DNA of 64,000 nt from the NCBI RefSeq assembly GCF_007827955.1, contig NZ_VITR01000008.1, positions 124,001 to 188,000 of the forward strand, given 5' to 3'. This DNA comes from Nitrospirillum pindoramense (lineage in GTDB: Bacteria > Pseudomonadota > Alphaproteobacteria > Azospirillales > Azospirillaceae). Below, piece after piece: positions 50,204 to 60,278 of the stretch (positions are counted from its first letter, which is position 1; every line of letters begins with the position of its first letter). The notes under the pieces were generated by a model. It had not been told where the DNA came from. It saw only the letters and a program-made list of their open reading frames with translations, and made no database searches. A program made the translations under genes and the position numbers.

Positions 50204-52888
50204 TTATTCCGCCGCGGACTCCACCATCGGCCTTTCGGCCAGTGGCACCGTCTGGATGTCGATCCGGAAATCCCCGGCCTCGTCATCCCAATCCACGGTC
50301 GCCGCGGCCACGGTGCGCCGGGCGGCCAGGGTTTCCAGAAGGCGCTTGGACAGCGCCGGCATCAGGCTGCGTGACAGCACATGGTCGATGGCGCGGGCGC
50401 CAACGTCGCTTTCGCCGCAGCGCGCCACCAGCCGCTCCACCACCGCGGGCGACACCGTCAGGGTGGCGCCGTAGGTCTGCTCCACCCGCTGGCGCAGGCG
50501 GCCCAGTTGCAGGCCGACGATGTCACGCAGACGTTCGGCCGTCAGCGGCAGGTAGGGCACCACCGTGACGCGGCCCAGGAAGGCGGCCTTGTAGTGCTTC
50601 AGCAGTTCAGGGTGCAGCGCCGCCGACAGGCCCGCCAGGTCCGGCAGGGTCTCGCGATCCGCCGCCAGGGCGGTCAGCAGGTCCGACCCGGCGTTGGAGG
50701 CCATCAGGATGGTGGTGTTGCGGAAGTCGATGTCGCGGCCCTCGCCGTCCCGCAGCACGCCCTTGTCAAACACCTGGTAGAAGATGTCCTGCACGCCGGG
50801 ATGCGCCTTCTCCATCTCATCCAGCAGCAGCACGCCGTAGGGCCGGCGGCGCACCGCCTCGGTCAGGATGCCGCCCTCGCCATAGCCGACATAACCGGGT
50901 GGAGAGCCCATGAGGAGGGAGACCTTATGCTCCTCCTTGAATTCCGACATGTTGATGACGGTCAGGCTCTGCTCCCCGCCATACATCATGTCGGCGAGCG
51001 CCAGGGCCGTTTCCGTCTTGCCCACGCCGCTGGGACCGGCCAGCAGGAAGATGGCGGGCGGCTTGCGCGGGTCGGCGATGCCGGCGCGCGCGGTGTGCAG
51101 CACGTCGGCGATCAGGTGCAGGGCATCGTCCTGGCCCACCACCCGCTGACCCAGACGCCCCTCCAGGCCCAGCACCGTCTCGATCTCGCTGGACAGCATG
51201 CGGCCGACGGGAATGCCGGTCCAGCGCGCCACCACCTCGGCCACGGCCTGGGCCGTGACGTCGTGGTGCATCAGCGGCTGCTCGCCCTGATGGTCCGTCA
51301 GGTCCTGGTGCAGGCGGGCGTGGCGGCCGCGCAGGGCGGCCACGTCGGTGTCGCTCGCCGGGGCGTCGTCTTGGGCCGACTGGGCGATCTTGGTTTCCAG
51401 GGCGCCGCGCACGCCGATGATCTCATCGACCAGGCGGCGTTCCTCCGTCCAGCGCTGGTGCAGGGCGGCTTGGCGCCGCTGGGCGTCGGCCAGCCGCTCG
51501 TCCAGGGTGGCGATGGCGTCGCCATGGTCGGCGCCCAGCGCCACCTCCCGCAGCAGGGAAACCTTTTCCGCCTCCAGCCCCTCGGTCTCGCGCGCCACGG
51601 CGTCCAGGGCCTCGGGTCGGCCGGCCTGGCTCATGGCCACCATGGCCGCCGCCGTGTCCAGGACGCTGACGCACTTATCGGGCAGCTGCCGGCCGGTGAT
51701 GTAGCGGTGCGACAGGTGCACCGCCGCCCGCACGGCCGCGTCCAGGATGCGCACGCCGTGGTGCTTCTCCAGCGTGGGTACCAGGCCGCGCATCATGGCG
51801 ATGGCGGTGTTCTCATCCGGCTCATCCACCTTGACCGGCTGGAAGCGGCGCACTAGGGCGGCGTCGCGCTCGATATAGCGCTTGTATTCCGCCCACGTGG
51901 TGGCCGCCACCATGCGCAGGGCGCCACGGGCCAGATCCGGCTTCAGCAGGTTGGCGGCGTCGCCCTGCCCCGCCTGGCCACCGGCGCCGATCAGGGTGTG
52001 CGCCTCGTCCACGAACAGGATGATGGGCTTGATCGAGCCCTTGACCTCGTCGATCACGCCCTTCAGGCGGTTCTCGAATTCCCCCTTAACCCCGGCGCCG
52101 GCCTGCAAGAGGCCGAGGTCCAGCGTGCGGATGCTGACCTCGCGCAGGGCGGCCGGCACCTCGCCCGCGGCGATGCGCAGGGCCAGGCTTTCCACGACGG
52201 CGGTCTTGCCCACGCCGGCCTCGCCCACCAGGATGGGGTTGTTCTGCCGGCGGCGGGTCAGAATGTCGATCACCTGCCGCACCTCGGCGTCGCGGCCGGT
52301 GATGGGGTCGATGCGGCCCTGGGCCGCCTCCGCCGTCAGGTCGATGGTGTAGGCGTCCAGGTTGGGGGTGCGCCCACCGGGCTTGGCGGCCGAGGCCGGG
52401 GCCGCGCCGGGAGCGCCGGCCGCGGGCATCTCCGCCTCGATCAGGGCGTCCAGCGCCGGCGGGTCGATGGCCTCCAACGCGGCCGCCAGGTCACCGAAAG
52501 CCAAGGCGCCCTTGTCGTCGGCCACCAGGGCCGCCAGCAGGTGCAGGGGTGACACGGCCCCTGCCTTGAAGCGCAGGGTGGCCAGGAACCAGGCCTCGCG
52601 CATCAGCGACACGACGCGGGGCGAAAAGGCCGGGGCGCGGCTGCTGCCGGTGCGACAGCGGGCCAAGCCCCGGTCCAGCGCGCGCTCCAGCGCTTCCGGC
52701 GACAGCCCGACCTTGGGCAGCGCCCCGCGCAGGCCCGTATCCGGCCGGTCGAGCAAGGCGTGCAGCCAATGCTCGATTTCGATTTCATAGTGGGTCTTGG
52801 CCATGGCGCCGCCGGCGGCGGCTTCAAGCGCCCGGCGGGCCGTGGGGTCCAGCCCATCGACCAGTGTCCTTAGATCCATCGAATCCAT
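50204..52888 (-). CDS. clpV: T6SS sheath-recycling ATPase ClpV (TssH)
   Basis: An 894-aa AAA+ unfoldase that disassembles contracted TssBC sheaths. It has an N-terminal double Clp-N domain (to about residue 155), first AAA+ module with Walker A GEAGVGKT (222-229) and Walker B ILFVDEAH, a coiled-coil middle domain (about 410-540), second AAA+ module with GPSGVGKT (618-625) and VLLLDEME, and the C-terminal D2-small domain. The T6SS location and N-terminal region favour ClpV over ClpB. The annotated ATG is followed by a second in-frame ATG three codons on. Confidence 0.95.
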   Translation of the reverse strand: MDSMDLRTLVDGLDPTARRALEAAAGGAMAKTHYEIEIEHWLHALLDRPDTGLRGALPKVGLSPEALERALDRGLARCRTGSSRAPAFSPRVVSLMREAWFLATLRFKAGAVSPLHLLAALVADDKGALAFGDLAAALEAIDPPALDALIEAEMPAAGAPGAAPASAAKPGGRTPNLDAYTIDLTAEAAQGRIDPITGRDAEVRQVIDILTRRRQNNPILVGEAGVGKTAVVESLALRIAAGEVPAALREVSIRTLDLGLLQAGAGVKGEFENRLKGVIDEVKGSIKPIILFVDEAHTLIGAGGQAGQGDAANLLKPDLARGALRMVAATTWAEYKRYIERDAALVRRFQPVKVDEPDENTAIAMMRGLVPTLEKHHGVRILDAAVRAAVHLSHRYITGRQLPDKCVSVLDTAAAMVAMSQAGRPEALDAVARETEGLEAEKVSLLREVALGADHGDAIATLDERLADAQRRQAALHQRWTEERRLVDEIIGVRGALETKIAQSAQDDAPASDTDVAALRGRHARLHQDLTDHQGEQPLMHHDVTAQAVAEVVARWTGIPVGRMLSSEIETVLGLEGRLGQRVVGQDDALHLIADVLHTARAGIADPRKPPAIFLLAGPSGVGKTETALALADMMYGGEQSLTVINMSEFKEEHKVSLLMGSPPGYVGYGEGGILTEAVRRRPYGVLLLDEMEKAHPGVQDIFYQVFDKGVLRDGEGRDIDFRNTTILMASNAGSDLLTALAADRETLPDLAGLSAALHPELLKHYKAAFLGRVTVVPYLPLTAERLRDIVGLQLGRLRQRVEQTYGATLTVSPAVVERLVARCGESDVGARAIDHVLSRSLMPALSKRLLETLAARRTVAAATVDWDDEAGDFRIDIQTVPLAERPMVESAAE

Positions 52889-53094
52889 GTCAAGACCCGC
52901 GCTTTTGGTTGACGTATTCCCCTACCCCATCGCCCGACCCAGGCCGGCCGACAGCACAGTGCAAAATAAAACTCGGAAGAAGTTTGGAACTTATCCAATA
53001 GTTATAGAGTCTATTTTTTTGGCTGTTAGCGTGCCGTTTACGTAACATTACATTAATATACCGGCCGTACTTGCGACATATACTCAAAGTTAAA
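52889..53094. promoter_or_regulatory. AT-rich promoter region upstream of clpV-hcp
   Basis: This 206-nt gap interrupts an otherwise tightly packed - strand cluster, so clpV-hcp probably has its own promoter here. On the - strand GGCAC at positions 53031-53035 with GC 10 nt further (to 53022) has the GG-N10-GC spacing of a sigma-54 site, but the -12 half (CAGC) is a poor match. T-rich and palindromic-looking stretches at 53005-53065 are otherwise unassigned. A 65-codon open frame across it has no family resemblance and is not called. Confidence 0.35.
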
Positions 53095-54165
53095 TTAGTC
53101 TATGCCATCTATGCTTATGATTGCATCGTCTGGATCTTGCAGCATAGGCAATGCGGCCAGCCAGCTGTCGTAGCCCAGGCGCGGCCCTTCGCCGTTCCGG
53201 CCATCCAGCTGACAGGGCGGCACCTCTTCGCGATGCAGGACCAGCTGCACGTCGAAGCCCAGCTCCGGCCCGGCGTAGAGCCGCGCCAACTCCACCAGGC
53301 GGGTCAGGCCCGGGCGACCCGGCAGGTGATCCATGAACTGGCGCCGCGTCAGGGGGCCCAGGACGATGCGGAATTGGCCCTGCACGTCCCACATGCGGGC
53401 CCCCGCCACGGCATCCACGCCCAGGCGGTTGAAAGCCGGGGCCTTGCCCCCCAGCCTCAGGCAGGTCTGCTCCTCCGCCGGGATGGCGATCCAGCGGCCG
53501 GCGAACTGGCGCACCTTGACCGGCAGGCCACAGGCGTCGGCCAGCATGCGCTCCAGCGAAACGGCGGCGCGCGGCTGCTGGCTGAACAGGCCAGCGTAAT
53601 AGACCGGCACACCCTCCGGCACGGACAGGCGTCCGCGCAGGTGGGCGGTGCCAAAGCCGGCGACGCTGAACAGGGTGGCCGTGGCGGCGTCCCCGCCCTC
53701 CAGCCCGCGATGTTCGAACAGGGCCGGCAGGCGGTAACGACGCCAGGCACGGAACAGCAGCGTGGCGATGCGATCGTTGAACAGGTCGAGGAAGGCGGCG
53801 AAGCCGGGCGTGCGGTCGCGCAGGCTGCGGATGGCCGTCTCGGTATAGGCCTGTGGCAGGGCGGAAACCGGCCCCGTCAGGGTCATGACGTTCAGGTCCA
53901 GCCGGGCGGGCTCCGCCGCCTCACCCTCTTCCCCGCCCTCGGTCGGGGCCGGCAGGTGCAGCCGCTGGATCTCATGCGCGGGGAAGCACAGCGACTGATG
54001 GGCGGCGAAGCGGATGGGCAGCTCATCCTCCTCCGCCGACGCGCCGAATTGCCGTTCCAACAGCTGGATGGCCCGGAACAGGTCGAACCGGAACGGCTCA
54101 TGCCGCAGCATGTCCAGCAAGGCGGGCGATCCGGACAGGGGGGGCACGGGCGCCATGGCGTTCAT
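53095..54165 (-). CDS. tssG: T6SS baseplate subunit TssG
   Basis: A 356-aa wedge component of the baseplate, partner of TssF and TssE. TssG landmarks are HEPFRFDLFRAIQLLER near the start, the LPQAYTE region, NRIATLLFRAWRRYR, GLFSQQPR and the GPLTRRQFMDHLPG segment close to the C-terminus. The ATG at 54165 overlaps the tssF stop by 4 nt; the longer upstream frame lies inside tssF and is not used. Last gene of the tssA-G run. Confidence 0.94.
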   Translation of the reverse strand: MNAMAPVPPLSGSPALLDMLRHEPFRFDLFRAIQLLERQFGASAEEDELPIRFAAHQSLCFPAHEIQRLHLPAPTEGGEEGEAAEPARLDLNVMTLTGPVSALPQAYTETAIRSLRDRTPGFAAFLDLFNDRIATLLFRAWRRYRLPALFEHRGLEGGDAATATLFSVAGFGTAHLRGRLSVPEGVPVYYAGLFSQQPRAAVSLERMLADACGLPVKVRQFAGRWIAIPAEEQTCLRLGGKAPAFNRLGVDAVAGARMWDVQGQFRIVLGPLTRRQFMDHLPGRPGLTRLVELARLYAGPELGFDVQLVLHREEVPPCQLDGRNGEGPRLGYDSWLAALPMLQDPDDAIISIDGID

Positions 54166-55994
54166 GCCGTCACCTTGGCCCCGATGCGGGCCCCCCAGCG
54201 CACCAGCGCCTCCTTCCGCCCCTTGGCCCGCACGGTCAGGCGGGTGAAGGAGTTGATGGACGTGTAGAGCGCGAAGAAGCGCTCCAGCACCGCTGATGGC
54301 AGGTAGACCCCCGTGGCGCCCGCCCGTTCCGGGTCCATCACCAGGTCGATGTCGACACCCCGGCACAGGGCGGCAAAATCGGCGTGGGGTGCCCGCGCCG
54401 TGGCCCGGCGATAACTGATGGCGGTGACGCTCTCGACGATGGCCCGTGTCTCCGGCGTGTCCTTCAGATCATAGAGCTTCAGCAGCTCCCGCAGCGCCGC
54501 CGCCCCGCCCTGGCCGTCCCCCCTTTGGCCATCCATCAGCGACAGATGGTTGAGGTTCAGGTGGGAGATCAGGCGCCAGCGGGCGCCGTTGCCGGTTTGC
54601 GGCCGCACCACCGCCGTGGGCGGGGTCAGGCAGGTGACGCCTGCGATGGGGCCGCCTTCGGTCAGATGCAGGCGGGGATGGCCCCCGCCGAACGGCAATT
54701 GCGCTGGCAGGTCGCGGTTGAAGCACAGCGTCTCCACGCTCACCGTCCAGTCGGGCGGGGCGTTGGGGTTCAGCCCCAAATCCACCAGCGACAGGTACAT
54801 CTCGCTGCTGGCGTCGCGCCCGCCCCGGGGCCGGCGCATGGCATGCCAGAAGTGCTGTTGCCGCGCCGGATCGGTGCCGTGGTGATTGCCGTAAAGCGGC
54901 AGGAACTCCGCCTTCTCGCCGCGAGGAGAGGAGGCGCGCACCCGCTCGATGGCATAGATCTCGCGGGCCTCCGGCCGGCGGGCGTCGGGCTGCACCAGAT
55001 ACTCGGTGGCGTCATGGCCCAGGATGATGGGCTCCGCCGACTGGCGGAACAGGTTGACCATGGGTGCGCAGCCCAGGGCGAACACCTGCGGGCGCACCAG
55101 CCGCTCCCCCTCCGCCCACGCGCGGTCGAGGTAGAGGTAGACCTCCATATGCTGGCCGACGCCACGCAAGGCGCGGGCGCTGAGGCCGGCCAGGTCCACG
55201 AACAGGAACTTCTCCGGAAAGGCGAACAGCTCACTCAGCAGGCGATAGCCCAGGAAGGACTGGGCACCGTAGGGCACCATGCCGTCCTCGGGCTCGAACC
55301 CCACGGGTGTCAGATGCTCCGGGCCCAGTTCCACCGGCGCCGGGTCGTTGACATCCTCCACCACCGCCATGCCGACCACGTTGTTCAGCAACAACTCATG
55401 CAGGGTGTACGCCACCTCCGGCGGGCCAGAGAGGAACAGGCGCAGGCGGTCCACGCCCAGGTCCGTCAGGCCCAGGCCCTGGGCGGTGGAACTGATCTTC
55501 AGGCGCAGCACCGACTTGGCCTGGCGGGTGGCCGCCACCAGGGGGGCCGCGGCCGGCAAGGACGCCAGGCTGGCCGCCGTCACCTCCACCGGCCAGATCT
55601 CGGCCGGCATAGTGGTCTGGAAGCGGCAGGGCTCGCCGCGCACGGCCTCGGTCTCCACCTGAGCGCCCCGGGGCACGGTGAAGCTGCCCGTCAGCTCCGG
55701 CGCCGCCTTCATCTGCACGATGGCCATGGACGGCAATGGCGTCACGTAATGGGGGTAGAGCACCCCCAGCAGGGCATCCGTCAGCTCGGGGAAATCGTCG
55801 TCCAGCTTCTGCCGCACGCGGGCGGTCAGGTAGGCGAAGGATTCGATCAGGCGGGCGACATGGGGATCGTCCACCGTGGTGGGACTGATGCGCAGGTTGC
55901 CCGCCACCTTGGGGTGTTCCCCCGCGAAGCGGGTCGCCGCCCGCCGGATGGCCGCCAGTTCCTGGTTGTAAAGGGACAGGAAGGTGTCAGGCAT
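54162..55994 (-). CDS. tssF: T6SS baseplate subunit TssF
   Basis: A 610-aa baseplate wedge protein. The N-terminus LYNQELAAIRRAATRFAGEHP and the following RLIESFAYLTARVRQKLDDDFPEL segments are diagnostic for TssF/ImpG/VasA. LYPHYVTPLPSM follows, and the central part contains the expected beta domains. Its start overlaps tssE by 8 nt and its end overlaps tssG by 4 nt, so the three baseplate genes are translationally coupled. Confidence 0.96.
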   Translation of the reverse strand: MPDTFLSLYNQELAAIRRAATRFAGEHPKVAGNLRISPTTVDDPHVARLIESFAYLTARVRQKLDDDFPELTDALLGVLYPHYVTPLPSMAIVQMKAAPELTGSFTVPRGAQVETEAVRGEPCRFQTTMPAEIWPVEVTAASLASLPAAAPLVAATRQAKSVLRLKISSTAQGLGLTDLGVDRLRLFLSGPPEVAYTLHELLLNNVVGMAVVEDVNDPAPVELGPEHLTPVGFEPEDGMVPYGAQSFLGYRLLSELFAFPEKFLFVDLAGLSARALRGVGQHMEVYLYLDRAWAEGERLVRPQVFALGCAPMVNLFRQSAEPIILGHDATEYLVQPDARRPEAREIYAIERVRASSPRGEKAEFLPLYGNHHGTDPARQQHFWHAMRRPRGGRDASSEMYLSLVDLGLNPNAPPDWTVSVETLCFNRDLPAQLPFGGGHPRLHLTEGGPIAGVTCLTPPTAVVRPQTGNGARWRLISHLNLNHLSLMDGQRGDGQGGAAALRELLKLYDLKDTPETRAIVESVTAISYRRATARAPHADFAALCRGVDIDLVMDPERAGATGVYLPSAVLERFFALYTSINSFTRLTVRAKGRKEALVRWGARIGAKVTA

Positions 55995-56478
55995 GGGGAT
56001 CCCCCTTGATCAGGAAGGTCTGGCTGACGGGGTCCAGCACGGACTCAAAGACGATGGGCTCGGGCGATGGATCCAGGCGGATGATCGCCTCCACCCGGAA
56101 ACGCAGCGTGCGGTCCAGATTGCGGCCCCCGTTCAACAGGGTGACCGCCACGGCCGACAGGCGCGGCTCGAACTCGCGGATGGCGATCTCCAACGCGCGG
56201 CCGAAAGCGGCTTGGCGCTCGGGTGCCGCCATGCTCATGGCCGTGAAGTCGGGAATGCCATACTGCAGGGGAGAGCGCTGCACCTCGGCGACATCCGGGC
56301 CCAGCTTTCCCGGTCGACGCCGGGTGTTCAGCATGGCCTCCAGGTCCCGGCGGATGGAGTTCTTCAGGTGCGACAGGGCGGCGTTCCAGCCGGGACTCCG
56401 CACCGTCGGCCCTTCCACCGGCTGGATCAGCCGATCGAGGACGGAGGGGACGATGGTGGCGGGCTGGGGGGCGGGCAT
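55987..56478 (-). CDS. tssE: T6SS baseplate subunit TssE (gp25-like)
   Basis: A 163-aa protein with the GpW/gp25 lysozyme-like fold that links baseplate to sheath. It shows the typical IRRDLEAMLNTRR segment, a YGIPDF motif and a C-terminal beta region (FRVEAIIRLDP). The residues needed for lysozyme activity are not recognisable, as usual for TssE. It overlaps tssF and starts 3 nt after tagJ. Confidence 0.93.
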   Translation of the reverse strand: MPAPQPATIVPSVLDRLIQPVEGPTVRSPGWNAALSHLKNSIRRDLEAMLNTRRRPGKLGPDVAEVQRSPLQYGIPDFTAMSMAAPERQAAFGRALEIAIREFEPRLSAVAVTLLNGGRNLDRTLRFRVEAIIRLDPSPEPIVFESVLDPVSQTFLIKGDPHA

Positions 56479-56481
56479 GGC

Positions 56482-57306
56482 TTACGCCGCCTCCACGCCG
56501 GCCTGGGCTTCGTCGAAGCGCAGGGTGGTGAGATCGGCGGCGCTCACAGCCTCCTCCCCCACCAGGAAGCACCGCTGGCCACGGCCCAGGATGCTGCCGT
56601 CCCGCTCCACCCAATCGGTCAGGCGACCCAGGCGGTGCTGGTCGGTCAGGCCATCGGTTCCGGCCCCGGCATAAATCATGGGCATGTACAGGCTGCCGGC
56701 GGTGCCGTCGCGTAAGCTCAGGCGCACAGGTCGCCAGATCAGGTCGGACAGACGCTTGGCCGGGGCGAAATCCAGGCCCAGCACATCATCCTGGCCAACC
56801 CAGAAATACGTGCCGTCGGCGCTGAGCATTTCCAGCAGGCCGCCGCAGGCGTCGTCCAGATCACGGAAGTCGTCGAAGCTCGCATCCTTGTGCCGGCCGG
56901 CATGAGGGGTGCGCAGCGCCTCCGCCTCCGCCAGCGTGGCGGCTGCCGCCGGCCCGTCGCCCGCGCGGGCCTTGACCCCCGCCTCCAGATGCAGACGGGC
57001 GATGGCGGAAACCTCCGTCAGGAATTCCGGCGGCCGGCCGTCACGGTGCCAGTCCTGGCGGGCCGTCTCCGCCCGGATCAGCTGGCGCAGCAGCGAGATG
57101 GGAACCATGCTGCCCGGGTCCTGGTTCAGCACGACGGACAGCTGGGTGTCGGCCCGTTCCAGCTGGCCCGCCACGCACAACAGCTCCGCCAGCAGATAGC
57201 GGGCACCGCTGTCCGTGGGGGCCTTCTGCACGTGCGCCGTGGCGGCGGACACGGCCCCCGACAGGTCGCCGGCCTCGATGGCGTGGTTGATCGCGGTCTG
57301 GCTCAT
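56482..57306 (-). CDS. tagJ: T6SS accessory protein TagJ/ImpE
   Basis: A 274-aa ImpE-family protein. The N-terminal part has TPR-like helices (residues about 1-70, with LLAELLCVAGQLERAD), and the C-terminal part is the ImpE domain (WRPVRLSLRDGT, LPMIYAG-like segment). In other systems TagJ binds TssB and supports sheath dynamics with ClpV. It lies between the TssC paralogue (12-nt gap) and tssE, the same place as impE in rhizobial imp clusters. Confidence 0.88.
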   Translation of the reverse strand: MSQTAINHAIEAGDLSGAVSAATAHVQKAPTDSGARYLLAELLCVAGQLERADTQLSVVLNQDPGSMVPISLLRQLIRAETARQDWHRDGRPPEFLTEVSAIARLHLEAGVKARAGDGPAAAATLAEAEALRTPHAGRHKDASFDDFRDLDDACGGLLEMLSADGTYFWVGQDDVLGLDFAPAKRLSDLIWRPVRLSLRDGTAGSLYMPMIYAGAGTDGLTDQHRLGRLTDWVERDGSILGRGQRCFLVGEEAVSAADLTTLRFDEAQAGVEAA

Positions 57307-57318
57307 GGGTTCCTCCGG

Positions 57319-58782
57319 TCAGGCCTGCGGACCGACGAGTTCGGTGACCAGCCGGAAGCTGGTCTGGACGTCGTCGAGCTGGAAATGCGGTTTCAGGTGG
57401 ATGACGCAGCCGAAGGCGCCCGGCCGGCCGGCGATGTCGCGAACCTGCACCTCGGCCTCGCGCAAGGGATAACGGGCCTTGAAGGAGGTGCTGGCGTCGT
57501 CATTGGCCAGGCAATAGCCGCGCAGCCACTCGCGCAGATGATCCTCGAAATCCTGCGCGGTGGCGAAGGAGCCGATCTTGTCCCGACCGATCATCTTGAT
57601 GTAGTGCGCGAAGCGCGACGCGCAGAGCACGTACTGCAGCATGGCCGACAGCCGGGCGTTGGACGTGGCCGTCGCCCGGTCGTAGATCTTGGGCGCGTGC
57701 AGGGACTGGCAGCTGTAGAAGACGCAGGCGTCGAGATAGTTGACCCGCGACAGGGGCACGATGCCCAAATCGCTGAGCTGCTTTTCCTGCCGGTCGGACA
57801 GATAGACGTCCAAGGGGGCCGCGGGCGCCGCGGCGCCCCCCAGTGCCGGGAAGGCGTGGCCGGGGAACTGGTCCACCAAGCCGCCGCCGTTCAGATCGTC
57901 CGGCGTGCCCCGGATGTCCGCGAACCAGCCATATTGGTGGAAGGCGCGCATGACGACGGTAGCGAAGGCGAAGGCGGCATTGCCCCACAGGTAATCGCCC
58001 GCCCCCGGCCGCCCTGTCCGTTCCGCGAAGCGGAAGCCGTCGATGCGATTGGGATCGTGGCGGTAGGGTGGCCGCATCATCACCCGCGGCAGGGCGATGC
58101 CGATGAAGCGGGAATCGTCCGCCTCGCGTAGGGCCCGCCAGCGGATGAACTCATGCCCTTCGAAGGAACGGGCGAGATCCACGTCGCTGGCCATGTCGCC
58201 GAAGCTGTCCAGCCCGAACAGCGCCGGCGAACAGCTGGTGACGAAGGGGCAGAAGGCCGCGGCCGCCACGGCGGCGATGGCCTTCAGCGTGCCCACGTCG
58301 TCGGTGGGATGGTCGGCGTCACGTTGGTGCTGCACGGCATAATCGCCGATCAGCAGGCCGAACGGTTCGCCGCCGGGGGTGCCGAACTCGTCGCTGTACA
58401 CCTTGGTGAACAGCTGACTCTGGTCAAACTCGATGGCGCGCTCGAAATCCCGGCACAGCTCTCGCCAGGACACGTCCAGCACCCGGATCTTGATGGCGCG
58501 GGTGGAGGCCGACGCCTCCACGAGCTGAAGCAGCCCGCGCCACGACGCCTCCAGTTGCTGGAAGCGGGGATTGTGCAGGATGGCGTTGACTTGGGCCGTG
58601 AGCAGAGCGTCGATCGCCGCGATCAGCTGGTCGATGACCAGGCGCTTGTCGGGATGGCGGCTGAGATCCAGCCGCCAAGCCGAGGGGGCGTCCGGCCGGG
58701 GTTGCCGGCCTTCCATCGCGTCGATGCGCCCCCCCGTCGCCAGGGCCACCCCCGGGGCTGCCGCCTCAAGGGTCTGTTGCAT
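57319..58782 (-). CDS. Second TssC-like sheath protein (ImpD type)
   Basis: A 487-aa EvpB/VipB-family protein, paralogue of the tssC gene directly upstream. Shared landmarks are [43 protein letters not shown] and the C-terminal CASRFAHYIKMIGRDKIGS segment. It is clearly diverged from TssC and keeps full length. It corresponds in position to impD of the rhizobial imp operon. Its start overlaps the tssC stop by 1 nt (TGATG). A role in sheath or baseplate assembly is likely but not defined; it may form mixed sheaths. Confidence 0.85.
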   Translation of the reverse strand: MQQTLEAAAPGVALATGGRIDAMEGRQPRPDAPSAWRLDLSRHPDKRLVIDQLIAAIDALLTAQVNAILHNPRFQQLEASWRGLLQLVEASASTRAIKIRVLDVSWRELCRDFERAIEFDQSQLFTKVYSDEFGTPGGEPFGLLIGDYAVQHQRDADHPTDDVGTLKAIAAVAAAAFCPFVTSCSPALFGLDSFGDMASDVDLARSFEGHEFIRWRALREADDSRFIGIALPRVMMRPPYRHDPNRIDGFRFAERTGRPGAGDYLWGNAAFAFATVVMRAFHQYGWFADIRGTPDDLNGGGLVDQFPGHAFPALGGAAAPAAPLDVYLSDRQEKQLSDLGIVPLSRVNYLDACVFYSCQSLHAPKIYDRATATSNARLSAMLQYVLCASRFAHYIKMIGRDKIGSFATAQDFEDHLREWLRGYCLANDDASTSFKARYPLREAEVQVRDIAGRPGAFGCVIHLKPHFQLDDVQTSFRLVTELVGPQA

Positions 58783-60278
58783 CAGAGTTTGCTCGGTATC
58801 CGTGCCACCATGCGCAGGGAGGTCGTCAGCTCCTCCATCTGCAACCAGGGCCGCAACCAGGCGATGGCGTTATAGGACCCGGGCTTGCCCGGGATTTCCT
58901 TCACCGTGATCTTGGCCTCGCGCAGGGGATAGGCGGCCTTCATTTCCTGGCCGGCGCCCTCGTTGGCGTTGACGTAGTTGTTGATCCAGCGGTTCAGCCA
59001 GGCCTCGCAGTCCTCAACCTCCAGGAAGGAGCCGATCTTGTCCCGTGCCATCACCTTCAGGTAATGGGCGAAGCGGGAAGTGGCCATCATGTAAGGCAGG
59101 CGGGCGGAGATGGCGGCGTTGGCCGTGGCATCCGGACGGTCGTACTTCTTGGGCTTCTGCACCGTCTGGGCGCCGAAGAACACGGCGTAATCGGTATTCT
59201 TGTAATGGCAGAGCGGCAGGAAGCCCAGCTTGCCCAGCTCGGCGTCGCGGCGGTCGGTGATACCGATTTCCGTCGGGCACTTCTGGTCGGGATCGCCGTC
59301 ATCGCTGACGAAAACGTGGGTGGGCAGGGTTTCAACCTTGCCGCCGCCCTCGGCGCCGCGGATGGCCGTGCACCAGCCGTACTTGGCGAAGGCCTCGGTG
59401 GCGCGCGAGCCCAGCACGTAGGCCGCGTTCATCCAGCAATACTCGTTGTGCTCCAACGCCAGCGACTTGCCCGAGGGGTCCAGCGGCGCCTCCTCGAAAT
59501 TGAAATCGTCAACGCTGAGCGTGCCGGCGCCGTACGGCAGGCGGGCCAGCACGCGCGGCAGAGTCAGGGTGGTGAAGCGGCTGTCCTCGCTGTCGCGGAA
59601 GCTGCGCCACTGCGCGTATTCCGCCGTCTCGAAGATCTTCTCCAGGTCCCGGGGCTTGGCCAGCTCCTGATAATCCTGGAAACCGAACAGCTTGGGGCTG
59701 GCGGCGGAGACGAAGGGGGCGAAGGCGGCGGCCGCGATGCCGGAAATGCCAGCCAGCATCTGAACGTCTTCGGGATGGTTGGTGAACTCATAGTCACCGA
59801 TCAGCATGCCGTAGGGCTCCCCGCCCGGCGTGCCGAATTCGTTCTCATAGAGCTTCTTGAACAGCTCGCTCTGGTCGAACTCCACCGCCTTCGACAGATC
59901 CTTCATCAGCTCGCGCTTGCGCACGTTCAGCACGCGGATCTTCAGGTTGGCGCTGGTCTCGGTGTTCATGACCAGGTGGTGCAGGCCGCGCCAGCTGCCT
60001 TCCAGCCTCAGGAATTCCGGATGGTGCATGATGGCCGCCAACTGCTTGGACAGCTTGGCGTCGATGGCCTTCACCGCGGCGTTCAGCGTCTGGGTCAGGT
60101 TGCGGCTATAGGTGACGGTGCCGCCCAGCGCCTCTTCGGTCAGAGTGCGGAGCAGTTCCTGCACACGGGCCGGTTCCGTCTGCTTGGTGGCGCCGATGGC
60201 CTGGTCCAGCAGGGAGGGGCCATCGACGGTGCCGGCCGCGGCGTCCTCGCGGGATACGGTCAGGGTATCGGACATCAC
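58782..60278 (-). CDS. tssC: T6SS contractile sheath large subunit TssC
   Basis: A 498-aa VipB-type protein that polymerises with TssB into the contractile sheath around the Hcp tube. Diagnostic segments: [57 protein letters not shown], and the C-terminal [21 protein letters not shown]. Its start overlaps tssB by 4 nt, keeping the two sheath proteins in one coupled unit. Confidence 0.97.
   Translation of the reverse strand: MMSDTLTVSREDAAAGTVDGPSLLDQAIGATKQTEPARVQELLRTLTEEALGGTVTYSRNLTQTLNAAVKAIDAKLSKQLAAIMHHPEFLRLEGSWRGLHHLVMNTETSANLKIRVLNVRKRELMKDLSKAVEFDQSELFKKLYENEFGTPGGEPYGMLIGDYEFTNHPEDVQMLAGISGIAAAAFAPFVSAASPKLFGFQDYQELAKPRDLEKIFETAEYAQWRSFRDSEDSRFTTLTLPRVLARLPYGAGTLSVDDFNFEEAPLDPSGKSLALEHNEYCWMNAAYVLGSRATEAFAKYGWCTAIRGAEGGGKVETLPTHVFVSDDGDPDQKCPTEIGITDRRDAELGKLGFLPLCHYKNTDYAVFFGAQTVQKPKKYDRPDATANAAISARLPYMMATSRFAHYLKVMARDKIGSFLEVEDCEAWLNRWINNYVNANEGAGQEMKAAYPLREAKITVKEIPGKPGSYNAIAWLRPWLQMEELTTSLRMVARIPSKL

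Noticed and set aside
52890-53087. 65-codon frame between tssG and clpV
   Set aside because: AT-rich promoter-like DNA, no recognisable protein features. Kept only as a regulatory region.
57319-58782. Frameshifted or decayed tssC copy
   Set aside because: The paralogue is full length with intact family motifs and tight gene spacing; it corresponds to ImpD and is not a pseudogene.
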